Assembly (NCBI RefSeq): GCF_003053845.1
Contig: NZ_QAYG01000008.1
Coordinates: 1 to 64,000 of the forward strand
Length of the DNA: 64,000 nt
Source: Breoghania corrubedonensis
GTDB lineage: Bacteria; Pseudomonadota; Alphaproteobacteria; Rhizobiales; Stappiaceae
Direction of reading: 5' to 3'
Part shown: positions 61,846 through 64,000 of the stretch, piece after piece
Position numbering within the stretch: position 1 is the stretch's first letter
Layout of the letters: each line of letters begins with the position of its first letter
Notes under the pieces: generated by a model
Told to the model about the DNA's origin: nothing
Databases searched by the model: none
What the model saw: the letters and a program-made list of their open reading frames with translations, nothing else
Translations under genes and position numbers: made by a program

Positions 61846-63006
61846 TTGCTTCATTCTTCGGACAAGTACCAGGATATCCGCGATGCGGTGCGCGCGCTTT
61901 GCGCCGAGTTTCCGGACGAATATCACCGCAGGGTGGACGAGGAGCGCGCCTACCCGGAGGAATTCGTCGATGCCTTGACGAAGGCCGGGTGGATGGCGGC
62001 GCTGATCCCGGAGGAATATGGCGGCTCGGGACTGGGGCTCACCGAGGCTTCGGTGATCATGGAGGAGATCAACCGGGCGGGTGGCAATTCCGGTGCCTGC
62101 CATGGCCAGATGTACAACATGAACACGCTGGTCCGGCACGGCTCGAAGGAGCAGCGCGACTTCTACCTTCCGAAGATTGCGGCGGGCGAATTGCGTCTTC
62201 AGTCCATGGGCGTGACCGAGCCCACGACCGGGACCGACACCACCAAGATCAAGACGACCGCCGTGCGCAAGGGCGACCGCTATGTGATCAACGGCCAGAA
62301 GGTGTGGATCAGCCGCGTCCAGCACTCCGACCTGATGATCCTGCTCGCCCGCACCACGCCGCTTGCCGAGGTGAAGAAGAAGTCCGAGGGGCTTTCGATC
62401 TTCCTGGTCGACATCAAGCAGGCCGTCAAAAGCGGAATGACGGTCAAGCCGATCCGTAACATGGTCAATCACGAGACCAATGAACTGTTCTTCGACGATC
62501 TGGAAATCCCGGTGGAAAACCTGATCGGCGAGGAGGGGATGGGCTTCAAGTACATTTTGACCGGGCTCAACGCCGAGCGGGCGCTGATCGCGGCCGAATG
62601 TATCGGCGACGGCTACTGGTTCACCGACCGGGTGACCGCCTATGTGAAGGAGCGCAATGTCTTCGGCCGGCCGATCGGCCAGAACCAGGGCGTCCAGTTC
62701 CCGATTGCGGAAGGCTTCATCGAGATCGAGGCTGCGAGCCTGATGCGCTACGAGGCCTGCCGGCTCTATGATGCGGGCGAGCCCTGCGGCGCGCAGGCCA
62801 ACATGGCGAAATATCTCGCGGCCAAGGCCTCCTGGGAAGCTGCCAACGCCTGCCTGCAGTTCCACGGCGGCTTCGGCTTCGCCGCCGAGTACGACGTGGA
62901 GCGCAAGTTCCGCGAGACCCGGCTTTATCAGGTGGCGCCGATCTCCACCAATCTCATCCTGTCCCATGTCGCCGAGCACATTCTCGGCCTGCCGCGGTCG
63001 TTCTGA
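61846..63006 (+). CDS. Acyl-CoA dehydrogenase
   Basis: A 386-residue flavoprotein with LIPEEYGGSGLGLTEASVIMEEI near 52, LQSMGVTEPTTGTDTTKIKTTA near 118, FGRPIGQNQGVQFPIAEGF near 277 and the C-terminal CLQFHGGFGFAAEYDVERKFRE that carries the FAD contacts. Start is TTG at 61846 with AGGAGAGA at ideal distance; earlier in-frame codons give a non-family leader. It is translationally coupled to the CoA-transferase (TGATG overlap). Confidence 0.9.
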   Translation: MLHSSDKYQDIRDAVRALCAEFPDEYHRRVDEERAYPEEFVDALTKAGWMAALIPEEYGGSGLGLTEASVIMEEINRAGGNSGACHGQMYNMNTLVRHGSKEQRDFYLPKIAAGELRLQSMGVTEPTTGTDTTKIKTTAVRKGDRYVINGQKVWISRVQHSDLMILLARTTPLAEVKKKSEGLSIFLVDIKQAVKSGMTVKPIRNMVNHETNELFFDDLEIPVENLIGEEGMGFKYILTGLNAERALIAAECIGDGYWFTDRVTAYVKERNVFGRPIGQNQGVQFPIAEGFIEIEAASLMRYEACRLYDAGEPCGAQANMAKYLAAKASWEAANACLQFHGGFGFAAEYDVERKFRETRLYQVAPISTNLILSHVAEHILGLPRSF

Positions 63007-64000
63007 TGGTGTTGCCTCTGGAAGGACTGACGGTCGTCGCCATTGAACAGGCGGTGGCGGCGCCGTTCTGCACCGCGCGGCTCGCCGATGCGGGCGCGCA
63101 TGTCATCAAGATCGAGCGGCCGGAAGGCGATTTCGCACGCGGCTACGACGATGTGGCGGCGGGGCAGTCGAGCTATTTCGTCTGGCTCAATCGCGGCAAG
63201 GAATCGCTGACGCTCAACCTCGCCTCGCCGAAGGGCAAGGCGCGGCTGAAGGAACTGCTCGGCGGTGCCGATGTGGTCGTGCAGAACCTGAAGCGTGGGG
63301 CGCTCGCCCGGCTCGGTTTCGATCCGGATGATCTCGTCAGGGACAACCCGCGGCTCATCGTGTGTTCGATTTCCGGCTACGGTGAAGGCGGGCCGCTGGC
63401 CGACCGCAAGGCCTATGACCTTCTGATTCAGGCCGAATCCGGGCTCTGCTCGATCACCGGCACGGCGGAAGGCCCGTCGCGGGTCGGGCTCTCCATCGTC
63501 GATATCGCCACCGGCGCCACGGCGCATGCGGCCATTCTGGAAGCGCTGATCCGGCGGTCGGTGACCGGCACGGGCGCGAACATCTCCGTCTCCATGTTCG
63601 ACGTGATCGCGGAATGGCTGACCGTGCCGCTGCTCAACCACGAGGGCGGCAATCCGCCCAGGCGCATCGGCCTCGCCCATCCCTCGATCTCGCCCTATGG
63701 CGTCTTCGAGACGCGCGACGGGCAGCCGATCCTCATTTCCATCCAGAGCGATCGCGAATGGCGCAAGCTTGCCGAGGTCTTCATCGGGGATGTTGGCCTG
63801 GGAACGGATCCCCGGTTCGCGACCAACGTCGCACGTGTCGAAAACCGGTCCGAAACCGATGCCATCGTTGCCGAAGCGTTTGCGAGGCGGGATTGCGAAG
63901 ATGCTATCGAGGCATTGTTGCAGGCGGATGTGGCCCTCGCCCGGGTCAACGACATGGCGGGGCTTTCCTCCCATCCGCACTTGCGCCGGATCACGGTCGA
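63006..64000 (+). CDS. Class-III CoA-transferase (CaiB/BaiF family), C-terminus beyond the window
   Basis: 331 codons are visible. LEGLTVVAIEQAVAAPFCTARLADAGAHVIKIERPEGDFAR at the start, WLNRGKESLTLNL near 61, and the catalytic-Asp region RKAYDLLIQAESGLCSITG near 137. It activates or exchanges a carboxylic acid with an acyl-CoA, preparing the substrate of the preceding dehydrogenase. The ATG at 63006 overlaps the dehydrogenase stop. The end of the gene lies to the right of the window. Confidence 0.9.
   Translation, partial: MVLPLEGLTVVAIEQAVAAPFCTARLADAGAHVIKIERPEGDFARGYDDVAAGQSSYFVWLNRGKESLTLNLASPKGKARLKELLGGADVVVQNLKRGALARLGFDPDDLVRDNPRLIVCSISGYGEGGPLADRKAYDLLIQAESGLCSITGTAEGPSRVGLSIVDIATGATAHAAILEALIRRSVTGTGANISVSMFDVIAEWLTVPLLNHEGGNPPRRIGLAHPSISPYGVFETRDGQPILISIQSDREWRKLAEVFIGDVGLGTDPRFATNVARVENRSETDAIVAEAFARRDCEDAIEALLQADVALARVNDMAGLSSHPHLRRITV

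Overview
The window is GC-rich, densely packed alphaproteobacterial-type DNA, most likely from Hyphomicrobiales (Rhizobiales). That call rests on gene style, the abundance of GntR/FCD regulators, ABC importers and class-III aminotransferases, an extragenic palindrome at 57.6 kb, and the resemblance of the microcompartment locus to those of purple non-sulfur bacteria. A partial pyruvate formate-lyase at the left edge and a full glycyl-radical microcompartment locus point to a facultative anaerobe. No rRNA, tRNA, CRISPR, transposase or phage gene was seen.

Left part, sugar acids (0-17.3 kb). A minus-strand aldolase / YjhG dehydratase / GntP permease set resembles the D-xylonate (Dahms) route and faces an IclR regulator. 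Next come kdgK-uxuB-uxuA on the minus strand and, divergently, an IdnD/L-gulonate-type dehydrogenase, a ribose-type ABC importer, a cyclase-family hydrolase and a GntR regulator. Together these could import a hexonate, oxidise it to fructuronate and take it to KDPG. Middle-left (17.6-31.4 kb) holds a nitrogen-compound cluster: M20 carbamoylase-like hydrolase, GntR regulator, an aminotransferase-fold phospho-lyase overlapping a hydroxylysine-kinase-like APH kinase, an amidase, an omega-transaminase, a complete dipeptide-type ABC importer, and a divergent D-2-hydroxyacid dehydrogenase.

Centre (31.5-51.0 kb) is the highlight: seventeen co-directional minus-strand genes and two divergent ones forming a B12-independent 1,2-propanediol microcompartment of the GRM3 type. 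The order of transcription is DJ-1/PfpI protein, glycyl radical diol dehydratase, Fe-alcohol dehydrogenase, BMC-H, tandem BMC, PduK-like shell protein, PduL, EutJ, flavoprotein, EutN, GlcG/PduO-C-like protein, PduP, GrpU-like shell protein, activase, MetK, PocR-domain histidine kinase and AraC-type response regulator. On the plus strand lie an unknown multi-span membrane protein and acetate/propionate kinase. The dehydratase carries an inserted segment of about 58 residues, an internal encapsulation peptide. The divergent intergenic region holds three 12-bp boxes at an exact 20-bp pitch and a fourth nearer the plus-strand operon. Expected chemistry: propanediol to propionaldehyde, then to propanol or to propionyl-CoA, propionyl-phosphate, and propionate plus ATP.

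Right part (51.1-64 kb). A polyamine-type cluster (RidA, FAD oxidoreductase, acetylpolyamine amidohydrolase-like protein, GNAT, BKACE enzyme, aminotransferase, PotABCD-type importer) is followed by a divergent LysR regulator, an acyl-CoA dehydrogenase and a class-III CoA-transferase cut by the window edge. Assignments of exact substrates outside the microcompartment locus are inferences from family and neighbourhood.
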